Positions 15,528 through 25,142 of a DNA stretch of 33,888 bases are shown piece after piece. Source of the stretch: Triparma columacea (lineage: Eukaryota > Sar > Bolidophyceae > Parmales > Triparmaceae). The translations under genes and the position numbers were made by a program. Under the pieces are notes generated by a model, which was given only the letters and a program-made list of their open reading frames with translations, was not told the origin of the DNA and made no database searches. The stretch lies in assembly GCA_030267965.1 (NCBI GenBank), contig BRYA01000089.1, positions 15,797 through 49,684 on the forward strand, written 5' to 3'. How positions within the stretch are numbered: the first letter of the stretch is position 1; every line of letters begins with the position of its first letter.

Positions 15528-16836
15528 TTAGAACTCCTTGCACCAGTCCTGGTCCCCCTGGTACGGTTCGTAGCTCTCGATCTCGAGTTTCTTGCTGGAT
15601 CTTTCAAAGTTGCTCACGTCCATATGTCCCGCGCACGGTGGTACGTACGGCGCCTTGGTCTTCTTGTCCACCATGTCCTTCCAGTTGATGTTCTCAAAGT
15701 ACCCGACCTCGCAGACGTCCCGGCTCCTGATCCTCCCTAGCCTCTTGGCGTCTGGGGTGAGGACCTTCGAGACGAAGTCTGTGGCCCCCTTGTCCTTCTT
15801 GGCGAAGGAGTTGGGGATCTTGATCTGCTCGCGGCCCATCCCGATCATGCACACGGCCTTGAACGTCTTCTTAAGGTCCCCCCCCTTATCGAACGGGTTG
15901 CGCCCGACGTGCATCTCGTAAAGGATGGCGCCCACGGCCCACCAGTCCGCGGACTTGGTGTACCCCGTGCTCAGGACGAACTCCGGGGCCATGAACTCGG
16001 GGGTACCGCACATGGTGAAGGCCAGGGTTACGACCTCCGTCACTCCTGACTTGGGTAGGACGACGGTGGATGGGAGCCTCTTGGCGAGACCGAAGTCACA
16101 GAGCTTGAGGTAACCGTCGGCGCCGATTAGGCAGTTCTCGGGCTTGATGTCACGGTGTATGAAACCCTTCTCGTGGCAGTGGGTGATGGCTTCGCAGAGG
16201 TTAGCTAGGAGGAACTTGGCCTGCGGGGGTGGGTGGGTGGGGGGGGGGGGGTTAAGTTGTGTGATTTTGTGTGTGATATTTTCGTCAAACGTTTCCTGGC
16301 TTGGGGCAAAGCTTGGCCCATCCTATATTTCTCCCCTCACCTCCTCGTTCTTGAGTACGTCCTCGTCGATCATATAGCTCATGAGGTCCCCCCCCTGCAC
16401 TACGTCGCTCAGGAAGTAGACCGAGCTGTCGTCGCTGTAGGTCCCCAGTAGGTGGATGATGAAGGGGCACTCCATGGCCTGGAGCGCGTTCTTCTCGAGG
16501 ATGACCCTCTGCTGGTGCTCGGACTCGACAATGGACTGCTTGGACATCCGCTTCATGGCGAAGGACTCGCCGGGCTTGCTCGTGGCGGTAACGAGTGTAA
16601 CCTGCCCGAAGGTTCCCTGCCCTAGGACGCTGTGGGTGGAGATTTCCTCGAGCTTGACCTCGGCCTGGACCCACGTGGCCTTCTCTTGCTCCTCTGAGAG
16701 GGTCGACATCTCCTTGTTGAAGTTATCCATGGAGACCTCGATGGAGGACATTGCGATCGTTGCCTGAATGCGCCGGAAGGGGATCTTAGAGAGTGCGTAG
16801 ACGACGCACTCGCCCTGCAGAGCAGAGGGAGACAAA

Positions 16837-16872
<36 letters not shown>

Positions 16873-16875
16873 TGT

Positions 16876-16914
<39 letters not shown>

Positions 16915-17872
16915 TGTGTTAGAAAGAGCTGTGCCCTCTTCCCCCCCCCCCCTCCCTAACCCTCCCCCCCTTTTTTCCCTTACCTTGCATTGACAGCTAG
17001 CCGTCCTCTTAGTCCCGTAGATAAGGCTAAGTTCCCCAAAGACCGCCCCAACCTCCATCGTCCCCACCTTAACCTCCCCAACAAACACGTCGATGCTACC
17101 AACCTCAAGCACGTACATCTCCTCCCCCGTGTCACCCTCCTTGCACACGAAATCATTGTTGGAAAACGTCTTCTTCTCAAGCTCCTGGATAAACAACGTC
17201 TTCACATCTGCACTATCATGGTCGAACATAAAGTACTGCAGCGCCGCAGTCATTGCGCGAGTGGCGGCGTCGGACTTACGACGGAAGGAGGGAGTGTAGT
17301 TGTCGATTGGGGCGTCGTCGTAGACGTGGTTTAAGATGAAATCTGTCATCTGGGTATCGTGGACTTGCTCCTTGCAGGAATCGTCTAAGGGGGGTTTGGG
17401 GAGGGTGGGGGGGGGGGGGGTTAGATGTTTTTAAGCAGGATGTTGTTTGTAACGCTAATCACACACTATTCCACATCCCTGTAGACGTTCTTCTCAATAC
17501 GTTTCCTCTAAAATCCCTCCTTCATACATGTCCCTCATTCCCCCCCCCCTCTACCTCTTCCTCTTTCCGTCCTTCCTCACCTCTTTCCTGGTATGTATGA
17601 TTATCCAGGTACTCTCCATCTTTTTTATCTTTCTCCCCCTCCTTCCCCTTCCCCGTCTCCTCTCCCCCCTCCCCATCCGTCATCGTCGTGTCCTTCTCTA
17701 TACCTTGCAAGCTGTCATCAGCGATGGACATAGATTCAAGCTTTAAGGAATCTGGGTTGTTGGACGGGGAGGTTGACTGTGGGATGCCACCATCCTCTGT
17801 ACCGGGGACGACTTGCTCGCCCTTCTGACCGGTTAGGGCTTTGAATCCCTTGGATAGGACGGAGGTTACCAT
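15528..17872 (-). CDS. Cyclic-nucleotide-dependent AGC protein kinase (PKG-like), single cNMP-binding domain
   Basis: Four exons on the minus strand: 17872-17581, 17384-16984, 16814-16341, 16220-15528, giving about 619 aa. Residues 1-97 are acidic and low in complexity. RRKS at 132-135 looks like an autoinhibitory or autophosphorylation site of PKA/PKG type. One cyclic-nucleotide-binding fold follows (about 150-250), with the phosphate-binding cassette FGELSLIYGTKRTAS starting at 213. The kinase has the glycine loop LGQGTFGQV (295-303), Lys319, HRD (411-413), DFG (431-433), activation-loop Thr458 in FTMCGTPEFMAPE, and APE (467-469). The C-terminus DWCKEF resembles PKG endings. All key catalytic residues are present, so it should be an active Ser/Thr kinase. 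cGMP versus cAMP preference is not decided by sequence. Animal PKG has two nucleotide sites; only one is seen here. The activation segment carries an extra stretch (STVVLPKSGVTEVV). Confidence 0.92.
16841..16920. repeat. (AG)n(TG)n compound microsatellite in a kinase intron
   Basis: About 15 AG units (16841-16870) are followed by about 25 mostly TG units (16871-16920). On the transcribed minus strand they read (CA)n then (CT)n and lie between the TTTCTAACAC branch-like site and the CAG acceptor of intron 2. The repeat therefore forms the pyrimidine tract. Confidence 0.9.
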
Positions 17873-18282
17873 TGGTTTAAAGTGGGGGGAAGGGGGGGGG
17901 AGAGAGAAAAAAGGGGAGACTGAAAACGGACGGGGAAGGGATCTGCAGGATATGGACAGGGGTTTGGGGGGTTGGGGAGGATAAGAAGGTGGAGCGATAT
18001 GAAATGGCGGTAGAAGAGGGCCTCTTTATAGCGGGTATGGGTGTGGTAGATCAGATAACGTGCACACCAGGAAATTAATCCTCAACTTCTTGTAACGCAG
18101 AATGGAACAGGTCCGAAACAGGTGAGTTTTTTTTCGAGAAAAAAAATGTTGAGAGAGGTAAACTCCAATGAAAAAGTAAAAAAAGTAGAAAAGGAAACAA
18201 CAACTGAAATCAAAAGCGTGACCTGAGCCGCCCCGCAAAAGTGGTCTGTTCGGATATAGTTCACGAATCTCCCCACTCTAAG
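17873..18282. promoter_or_regulatory. Divergent promoter region between PKG-like and 18283 genes
   Basis: This 410-bp gap separates divergent starts. Besides the TATA box it contains AACAGGTGAGTTTT (about 18116), a good plus-strand 5' splice site following a short ATG-containing stretch at 18102. The phase does not join cleanly to the CAG at 18378-18380, so an upstream non-coding or differently spliced first exon is possible but unproven. Confidence 0.35.
18024..18030 (-). promoter_or_regulatory. TATA box of the PKG-like gene
   Basis: On the minus strand TATAAAG lies 152 bp upstream of the ATG at 17872, in a sensible position for transcription starting near 17995. Confidence 0.45.
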
Positions 18283-19897
18283 ATGAGGAGGAACCCCCAC
18301 CCCCCTCTCTCCCCTATCCTTTCTCCCTCTCCACTTTCCTCCCCCCCTCCTCCCCGTTCCCCCCTGCTATCCCCTCAACAGTACCGCGACGCAAAATCCT
18401 TCTTATCCCTAACTAAGAAATTCGGGAAGGACAAGCTAGTCGGAGAATACGACCAAGCCCCCGATTCTGCGAGGGCGAGTTGGCTGATATTGTGCGATCT
18501 AGCCACCAGCGGTCCCGCAAGCCCCCTCGATACCCACGAAAGGCCCGCAGGGTTGAGCATAGATGAGACCCTACAAGAGGCTAGGGTTAGGTGGAGAATA
18601 GCAAAGGATGTCAATGACAAGTTCGATGCGGCGAAAATTAAACGCAAGGCCAGGAAGGAGCTTCGGGACGCCGGGAGGGCTGTCAAGTACAACGTACGCT
18701 TGGAGGGGGCCATGAGGTTCATGGAGGCGGGGGGGGGGATGGGGGAGACCATGGAGAATATCAGGGAGAGGATCATGCTTTTCGCGGGCTTCGAGACGAT
18801 CTTGAACATGAGGGTGACCTGCAAGAGCTTTAAGGAGAAGATAGGGGTAGAGCTGTTGGAGAAGTATGAGAAGGAGATTGCCAAGGTGAGTCGGGTTGCC
18901 TTGGTCGCGTTCTCAAAAGAGAGCTGAGAGAGCTCGCCCGCCTTTCTAACCCCCCCCCCCCCCATAGTCAATCTCAGGGATCGACGAAATCTCTTCCCTG
19001 ATCCGTGCCCACATTCTCTCCTGCCCCTGCACCCTTACCACCCCAATAATAAAAGTGAACCAGGTCGGTGAGCGCAGTTACGACCCCTCCCTGGTCCCCT
19101 ACTCTCATTCGGATTGGGACCCCACCATAAGCGCCTTCAAGTTAATGTTCAGGTGGGGTTTGAGGCAGCACGCCATAAGTTTCTTCCAGATGAAGCGCGA
19201 CCTCGAGGCCAAGCACGAGGTAATATTCGGCATGTGCGTGCTCCTCTTTGACCCCCAGCTTAACGAACTTTCCCTCGAGAAGAAGAACCTGATATACATG
19301 TACGTCGAGGAGACGGTTTACGAGCTGACCAAGGGCGCCGCGGGGTACCCACACAACACCGAGAAGGGCACGAGGCTCTTCCTAATGAACATGGTAAGGA
19401 GCTTCCTCAGCACGGTCAGCCACGACGAGAGGCTGAACATAGACAGGCTCTGCTTCCCACTCCTGACAGCCGAGAGGAGGCTGGTCCACGAGAACGTGGC
19501 TGCGCTGCTGAGGGACCTGGAGGAGTACAAGGGTGAGATGTGGCTCAACATGCTTTTATCCAGGGGTGGGGGTAGCGGGAGCGTGGCGTACTTCTACTTC
19601 CTTATCAAGAGTGTGTTCGAGGTTTGCGACCAGGTGGACGTGCACATAAGGGAGGAGCATGAAGACTTTGACGATATGATATCATTGATTGAGAGGGAAG
19701 GCTTCAAGAGGGCTCGGACAGAGAGGGAGCATAAGCAGGTCTCCAACCTGCAAGGATATCTGGGGGGGTCAGAAAGGCAGGTCAACAGCTTCTGGAGGAG
19801 GTGGAAGAAGAGGGAGAAGAAAATTGAGGAGGCTAGGAGGGAGGAGGCGAGGAGGAGAGCTCTAACGCAGGGGAGCGGGAGGGACATGAGGAAGTGA
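18283..19897 (+). CDS. Unrecognised protein with weak F-box-like segment
   Basis: Two exons, 18283-18885 and 18968-19897, give about 510 aa. The intron has a clear CTAAC plus poly-C plus CATAG end. Residues about 156-200 (RERIMLFAGFETILNM, then RVTCKSFKEK) have the spacing of an F-box-like helical pair, but this is weak. The rest is helical and charged, with a very basic coiled-coil-like end (KKREKKIEEARREEARRR, about residues 482-499). No membrane segment is evident. The start is uncertain: residues 5-32 are almost only Pro/Ser/Leu and are encoded by a pyrimidine tract ending CAACAG at 18380, which looks like an intron end. The true first exon may lie upstream. Function unknown. Confidence 0.6.
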
Positions 19898-20014
19898 AGG
19901 AGGGAGGTATTTGTTGGAAGTAGTTTCTTGTATTTGTTGTGTGTACAAAAGCCAGGGCTCATTTCCTTAAGCCTTCCCTTTAATTTTCAGCCCCCGCCCC
20001 CCCCGCTTCCCCCT

Positions 20015-21037
20015 TTACAGCTCCCCCTCGGCAACGGCATCCATGACGGCGCTGATAATCTTGCCTGCCCAGAAGACCTGCATAGCACCAAGAGCGACGT
20101 TCACGACAACAAATATTACCAACACATATCCTTTGCCTTTCCTCAAATCCTGGGGGGAGGGGGGGAGTTGGGGAGGGGGTTGGTGTTTGGTTTGTTTTTG
20201 GGTTGGTATTTAAGAAATCCCCCAATCTTACCTTAACTTTACTACCATTCCTCGTGTCCCGAACGTCCTTAATAAGTCTAGGTGTCCATATCCCCCACCA
20301 CATTCCAACTCTAATCCCAAAAAAGCTAACCGCGAACATTGCCTTCGATATCTCTGCAACACCCTTCAACGTAGGATCAGTAATAACGAAGTACTTATCA
20401 ATGTCCACGAAAACAAGTGGAACTGTACTAACCTCTGTAACACCTGCGTAAAAAGGTGCGTAGTAACTTAACGTCTGATGGCGGAGACAGAGGTTTAGGA
20501 CGAGGGATGCGAGGATGTGGTGGAACATTGGGATTGGGAGGAAATGCTCGGGCAGGTTTAAAGAAGCCAGGATATCGAAGATTTGAAAGGCAAGGTTTAC
20601 GGATACCAAATATATTGAGGGGAGGGAATAACCGTACACTAAAAGGGGGGGGGGGGGGGAGGGTAGGGTTAAGGTTTACTTTTAGTTTCTTTGCAAGCTT
20701 CGTGTGTCCTTGTTGTCTTGTCATGCTCGTGTTGTTGCATCCCTCCCCCTCACCTCTCTCCTCTAATGTGGTGTCCTCCTTCCTCTTCAAAGCAAAGTAT
20801 GACTTTGTCCCGTACAATGCGGTTATGAGAATAGGGACTGCGCATGTGGCTTGAAACGCTAGTAGATCAGGACGGATACAGGGATCAGAGTTCGGACAGT
20901 ATGAGGAAGGGGATTGGGGGAGGATTTTAGGGATGGTTTGGAAGTAGGACTTTAGGAACCTGGTGAGAGGGGTGATTAGAGGGAGGGGAGTGTGTTTGTG
21001 TGCGTGTTACAAGCGACGCGAGAAACGAGAGCAGCAT
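20015..21037 (-). CDS. TLC (TRAM-LAG1-CLN8) domain membrane protein
   Basis: Well-supported exons on the minus strand are 20959-20754, 20638-20232 and 20149-20015, with consistent phases. They encode a multi-pass protein with the TLC-type order: hydrophobic span, TLEERVYGYSLPS, span, PMFHHILASLVLNL (the paired His typical of TLC proteins), then YAGVTEVSTVPLVFVDI and two more spans. It ends with a short hydrophilic tail (VAEGEL). TLC proteins act in ER or other membranes in lipid metabolism or sensing; ceramide synthase is one branch, but I see no reason to name that activity. The N-terminus is unsure. Exon 21037-21018 (MLLSFLA) joins in phase by a weak GTCGCT donor. A larger alternative uses 21241-21018 and an exon ending at 21365 that abuts the MITE. 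Confidence 0.75.
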
Positions 21038-21100
21038 TGCGATCACCCAGTGGGGGGGGGTTACATGTGGCAGCACCACCCGCAGCACCACCCGAATCAG

Positions 21101-21137
21101 CACGAGCACGAGCACGAGCACGAGCAAGAGCGAGAGC
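21101..21137. repeat. CACGAG hexamer repeat
   Basis: Four near-perfect CACGAG units are followed by degenerate GAGCAAGAGCGAGAG. On the minus strand in one frame they read as alternating Leu-Val, which mimics a membrane span; this may or may not be coding in the TLC gene. Confidence 0.75.
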
Positions 21138-21524
21138 GGCACGATCGTCGCGACGCAACGGAGCGCGTCGACCGAGGTCACGGCTTGCAGCACGGGTTTG
21201 CCGCCCCTCGACCCAATATATTGATCCAGAGGGCAAATCAACTGCTCAAAACTCCTGCTCGCTTGTGTTCCGCAACAATTTTTACTGCCTCAACAAGCCT
21301 TCCAGGCAGGGTGTACTCGAATTGAGGTTTACAAGGGACTTCTTTCATAAACAAAAAGACTTACCAATTTAGAGACAAAAGAAATGCAGTGAAACTTGCA
21401 GTTAGGTAGTACGCCATTGTTGGATCTTGGATCGATGTTGTGTAGTTTGTTGACGATTGCATTGTATGATTTTGTTTCGTTAGTATTGAAAAATATTTCT
21501 TCCACAATCTTGTGCTCTCTTTTG

Positions 21525-21714
21525 CTCTGCGGTAAGCCCTTGGCGAAAGTAGGGAAGAATTTTTTTTGGTAGGGTTTCCCTACGTTTTTACGAATTCTCC
21601 CCGTACAACCCCCGTACAAGCTACGTAGAAAGTAGGTAGAGCGAAAAAAAAAAGTAGGGAAACCCTATAATCTGGTCAAAATTTCCCTACTTTCGCCAAG
21701 GGCTTACTCTGCGG
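21525..21714. repeat. 8-bp target-site duplication flanking a MITE
   Basis: CTCTGCGG occurs at 21525-21532 and again at 21707-21714, immediately outside the terminal inverted repeats. This is the expected duplication left by insertion of a DNA transposon with an 8-bp staggered cut. Confidence 0.85.
21533..21706. mobile_element. Non-autonomous inverted-repeat DNA transposon (MITE), 174 bp
   Basis: The ends are 24-bp perfect terminal inverted repeats beginning TAAGCCCTTGGCGAAAGTAG (21533-21556 and 21683-21706). A second inverted pair, TAGGGTTTCCCTAC (21570-21583) versus its complement (21654-21667), lies inside, so the element can fold almost end to end. It encodes no transposase. The 8-bp duplication fits hAT-like (also Merlin- or P-like) families, though the terminal bases do not settle which. 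Identical inverted repeats and an intact target duplication suggest a fairly recent insertion. Confidence 0.85.
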
Positions 21715-21758
21715 TGCCTTTCGAGTTTCGAGCTGAAAACCCATTCTTTTGAGACCTT

Positions 21759-24700
21759 ATGACAACTATCCCATTTCGTCCTAATTTAGGTAGCAACTCC
21801 GCTTCCCACCTCGTTTCAAACGTAGAATCAAATGGTTGCATAGTAATTCTATCAAACGCAAGCTCACTATGCATATTTGATGCGCTTGTCAAATTGTCAA
21901 CGACTACTAGCTTTCAAGTATTTGAAGTTTACAACAATCAGCTGTACAATCTCTCAAACGATACAAGTTACGGTGTTAACCCTGAACCATTGAAGAATAC
22001 TAAGCAAGGAATCGTATACAACATCGACAATATGGAACAATATCAAGAAATTTATGACATCCTCGAGAGGAAGAGATCAGCAAAGAGGGGACACTTCATT
22101 ATAAGGGTCATGACAGGGTGAGTGGAGGGGGTGGAGGGACTGATTGGAAGGGAGCGGAGGGGTTGTTGAGGAATAGTCACGTGGAATAGGCTACAATTAC
22201 ACCAAACCTTACACCAAACCCTCACCAAACCCTCACCAACCAAACTCCCACCAACCACAACAGCACACCCTTCACCATCATCCACCTCTCCCCTCCTCCC
22301 CCCTCCTCCACCCTCCCCGACGGTGGTCCCCTCCTAAACTCGGAGAACCTCCACCTCTCCCGCTCCTCCTCCGTCCTAGCCTCAACCTTCACTTCCCCTA
22401 CCCTCTTCAGGATGAAGTGGAGGGACTCACTACTCACAAAGTACCTATTCGAGAACGTCGCCCGCACCCCTATCATCGTTGGTAAGCCCGCCTCAGCTTC
22501 TGCGGATGGTGGGAAAGGAGGTTGGAGGTGGTACGGCAGGACGGACGGTAGAATTCCCACCACGGCCCTAACGGCAAGACCAACGACAGGAGGAGAGGAA
22601 CCGAAACAACGCAAGGCAAGGACATCCAAGATTCCAGGAAGGACTATCAAGACAAACGTACCGACATTAAACAAGTCCACAAAGTCAACCTTCAAAAAGT
22701 CAGCAGCCCCATCGTTCAAGAAGTCCTTCACCAACACCTCCAAAAATTCCCTCCCCTCTAATTCCTGCCCTCCTTCACGCAAGGGCACAGTATCCGCTTT
22801 AATAAGCTCAACCCTCACCCCAACCTCCGCGGTACGTTGTCGTGATTTAATCCGCACTGCACGAACTGCTGAGAGCGAAGGGTTTAACACAGAGGCTTTA
22901 GGTATGTACAAGGGTGCCAGAGAGTACTTAGGGGATTACGAAGGGTTAAGTAGGAAGATTGATAAGGTTGAGAGGAGGATTATGGAGGAGGGGAAAAGGA
23001 TTGAAGAGATGAGCAAGGTGGAGGAGACTACCATGCAGGCGGAACCTATCAAAAGTACACATAAGGGGAATCTTGACACAGTTGAAGAAGGAACGTTACC
23101 TTCACATGCTTCGGATGAAGAGTCGGAAGTGGATGTAGTTCAGGTACTAGGTGAATTCGGCGATGGTGACGATACGATTGACATAAAGAACTTACTCGGT
23201 GGGAAATGGGAGGGGGTTAAAAACGGGACACCACGAAGAGTTAAGACTGACGAGCAGATGGAGGAAGAGGAGGAGAAGGAGGGGGGGGGGAAGATTATGG
23301 GTGTTATAAGTGCGACTAACATCGTTAATACACCGATGAAGAACGGTACACCTATGAGGGTCAAGGCCGACGAGCAGGTGGAGGAGGAGGAGGAGGAGGA
23401 GGTTGTGGGTAAGACGGTGGGTGTTATGCATGCGACTAACATCGTGAATACACCGATGAAGAACGCAACGCCCATGAGGGTCAAGGCCGACGAGCAGGTG
23501 GAGGAGGAGGAGGAGGTATCGGTGAAGACAAAGGTTGTTATACCTGCGACTAACATCGTAAAGACACCGATGAAGAACGCTACGCCCATGAGGGTCAAGG
23601 CTGACGAGCAGGTGGAGGAGGAGGAGGAGGTAGCGGTGAAGACAAAGGTTTTTATGCCTGCGAGTAACATCGTTAAGACACCTATGAAGAACGCTACGCC
23701 TATGAGGGTCAAAGCTGACGAGCAGATGGAGGAGGAGGAGGAGGTGGTTAGTAAGATTAAGGGTGTTATGCATGCGACTAACATCGTTAAGACACCTATG
23801 AAGAATGCTACGCCTATGAGGGTCAAGGCCGACGAGCAGGTGGAGGAGGAGGAGGAGGAGGAGGTTACTGAGAGTGCCCCGACTGCTGCGAACCTCATCA
23901 GTAAGATTGTGAAGACACCGATGAAGAACGCTACCCCTCTACGCGTTGTTGCTAACTCCCAGGTCGACGAGGAGGAGGAGGAGGTTGCTGAGAGTGTCCC
24001 GACTGCTGCGAACCTCATCAGTAAGATTGTGAAGACACCGATGAAGAACGCTACCCCTCTACGCGTTGTTGCTAACTCCCAGGTCGACGAGGAGGATGAG
24101 GAGGAGGTTGCTGAGAGTGCCCCGACTGCTGCTACCCTCATCAGTAAGATTGTGAAGACACCGATGAAGAACGCCACCCCTCTACGCGTTGTTGCTAACT
24201 CCCAGGTCGACGAGGAGGAGGAGGAGGAGGTTGCTGAGAACGCCCCGACTGCTGCTACTCTCATCAGTAAGATTGTGAAGACACCGATGAAGAACGCTAC
24301 CCCTCTACGCGTTGTTGCTAACTCCCAGGTCGACGAGGAGGAGGAGGAGGAGGTTGCTGAGAGTGCCCCGACTGCTGCGAACCTCATCAGTAAGATTGTG
24401 AAGACACCGATGAAGAACGCTACCCCTCTACGCGTTGTTGCTAACTCCCAGGTCGACGACGACGAGGAGGAGGAGGAGGAGTTGAAGGATTGCCCTGCCG
24501 CTCTCAGCAAGCTCGCTTCTACCCCTTTGAAGGGTTCGGCTGGCAGGGTAGAGGTTGGATCCTCTGCGTTCAGTGATGAGGACTTCCTGCCTTCCCCACA
24601 GGCTCCGCTAGTGGAGGAGGAGACTGCGCAACCGCCAACGCCGCCCTGTGCGCCAACGCCGCCGGGTTCGAAGGAGGATTCGAAGGAGAAAACGAGATTA

Positions 24701-25099
24701 GGGAGGACGCCACTGAAGGGAAAACCTGCCAGGGTCGCGCTGGAGGTCGTTGAGGAGGGAGAGAACGCCGCCGGCGTCGTCGAGGAGGAGGGAACGGAGC
24801 AAGAGGGGGATGAGAGCGACCCCCTCCTTAAGCTCCTCAACTTTGGTGACGCCGAGGCGCTCCTAGAGCTGCCCGGGGTAGGGGCAAAGAGGGCGGCGAA
24901 CATTATCAAGAGGAGGTCAGAGGGAGCCTTCAAGGAAGCTGCCGAGCTCAAGTCAGTCGGGATCACAAAGAAGGGGGTTGACAAGATCATGGGAATGTTC
25001 AAGGGGGGGAAGGAAAACGTGAAGGAGAACGAGAACGTCAAAGTTATCAAGGGGGAAGGGGGAAGGAGAAGAAGTAGGAGAAGCGTGGCCGGGAATTAA
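21759..25099 (+). CDS. Chromokinesin (kinesin-10/Kid)-like protein with reduced motor, TPxK repeats and HhH
   Basis: Two exons, 21759-22117 and 22264-25099, give about 1064 aa. The N-terminus reads as a shrunken kinesin motor: TIPFRPN near the start, FEVYNNQLYNL (55-65, cf. EIYNEKVYDLL), then RMKWRDSLLTKYLFENVART (168-187, cf. YRDSKLTRLLQDSLGG). I find no P-loop (GxxGxGKT) and no DLAGSE motif. A TPR-like helical hairpin (EALGMYKGAREYL, about 312-360) precedes about 11 tandem repeats (about 433-856) each with TPMKNATP. Near the C-terminus, LLELPGVGAKRAANIIKRRS (within about 974-1035) is a helix-hairpin-helix as in kinesin-10/KIF22. The architecture suggests a chromosome-binding mitotic protein without ATPase activity. 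The kinesin ancestry of the N-terminus is inference; the HhH and repeats are plain. Confidence 0.68.
23200..24470 (+). repeat. Coding tandem repeats, two classes (114-120 bp and 120-123 bp)
   Basis: Class A units (about 23200-23870) carry TPMRVKADEQVEEEEE with a 114-120-bp step (about 23340, 23460, 23574, 23688, 23802). Class B units (about 23880-24470) carry TPLRVVANSQVDEEEEEE followed by a VAESAPTAA-type linker, with starts of AGTAAGATTGTGAAG at 23900, 24020, 24143, 24266 and 24389. Class B copies are nearly identical at DNA level, pointing to recent expansion or homogenisation. Step differences come from the number of GAG (Glu) codons. Confidence 0.92.
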
Positions 25100-25142
25100 G
25101 CGGGGGGAAGGGAGGGGGAGAGGGGAAAGGGGAGAAAAAACG

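Noticed and set aside
20927..21241. Leu/Val-rich apparent membrane span upstream of the TLC exons
   Set aside because: The hydrophobic run comes from a CACGAG hexamer repeat, there is no ATG upstream in frame, and the frame stops at 20927. It is kept only as an alternative 5' exon, not as a separate gene.
21329..21619. Minus-strand ORF that begins inside the MITE
   Set aside because: Its first 25 codons are transposon sequence and it lacks a true ATG. Only the part outside the element (21365-21532) could be an old exon, which is treated as a finding.
23340..24410. Regular repeats resembling a CRISPR-like array
   Set aside because: The repeats are contiguous coding units in one open frame with Glu-codon length variation, not short palindromic repeats with unique spacers. 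The genome is also eukaryotic.
23140..25050. Minus-strand open frame of 636 codons opposite the repeat gene
   Set aside because: It is a mirror of the tandem repeats: GAG runs read as CTC/TCC give poly-Ser, and the near-identical units simply copy an open antisense frame. The plus strand carries the HhH domain and consistent splicing.
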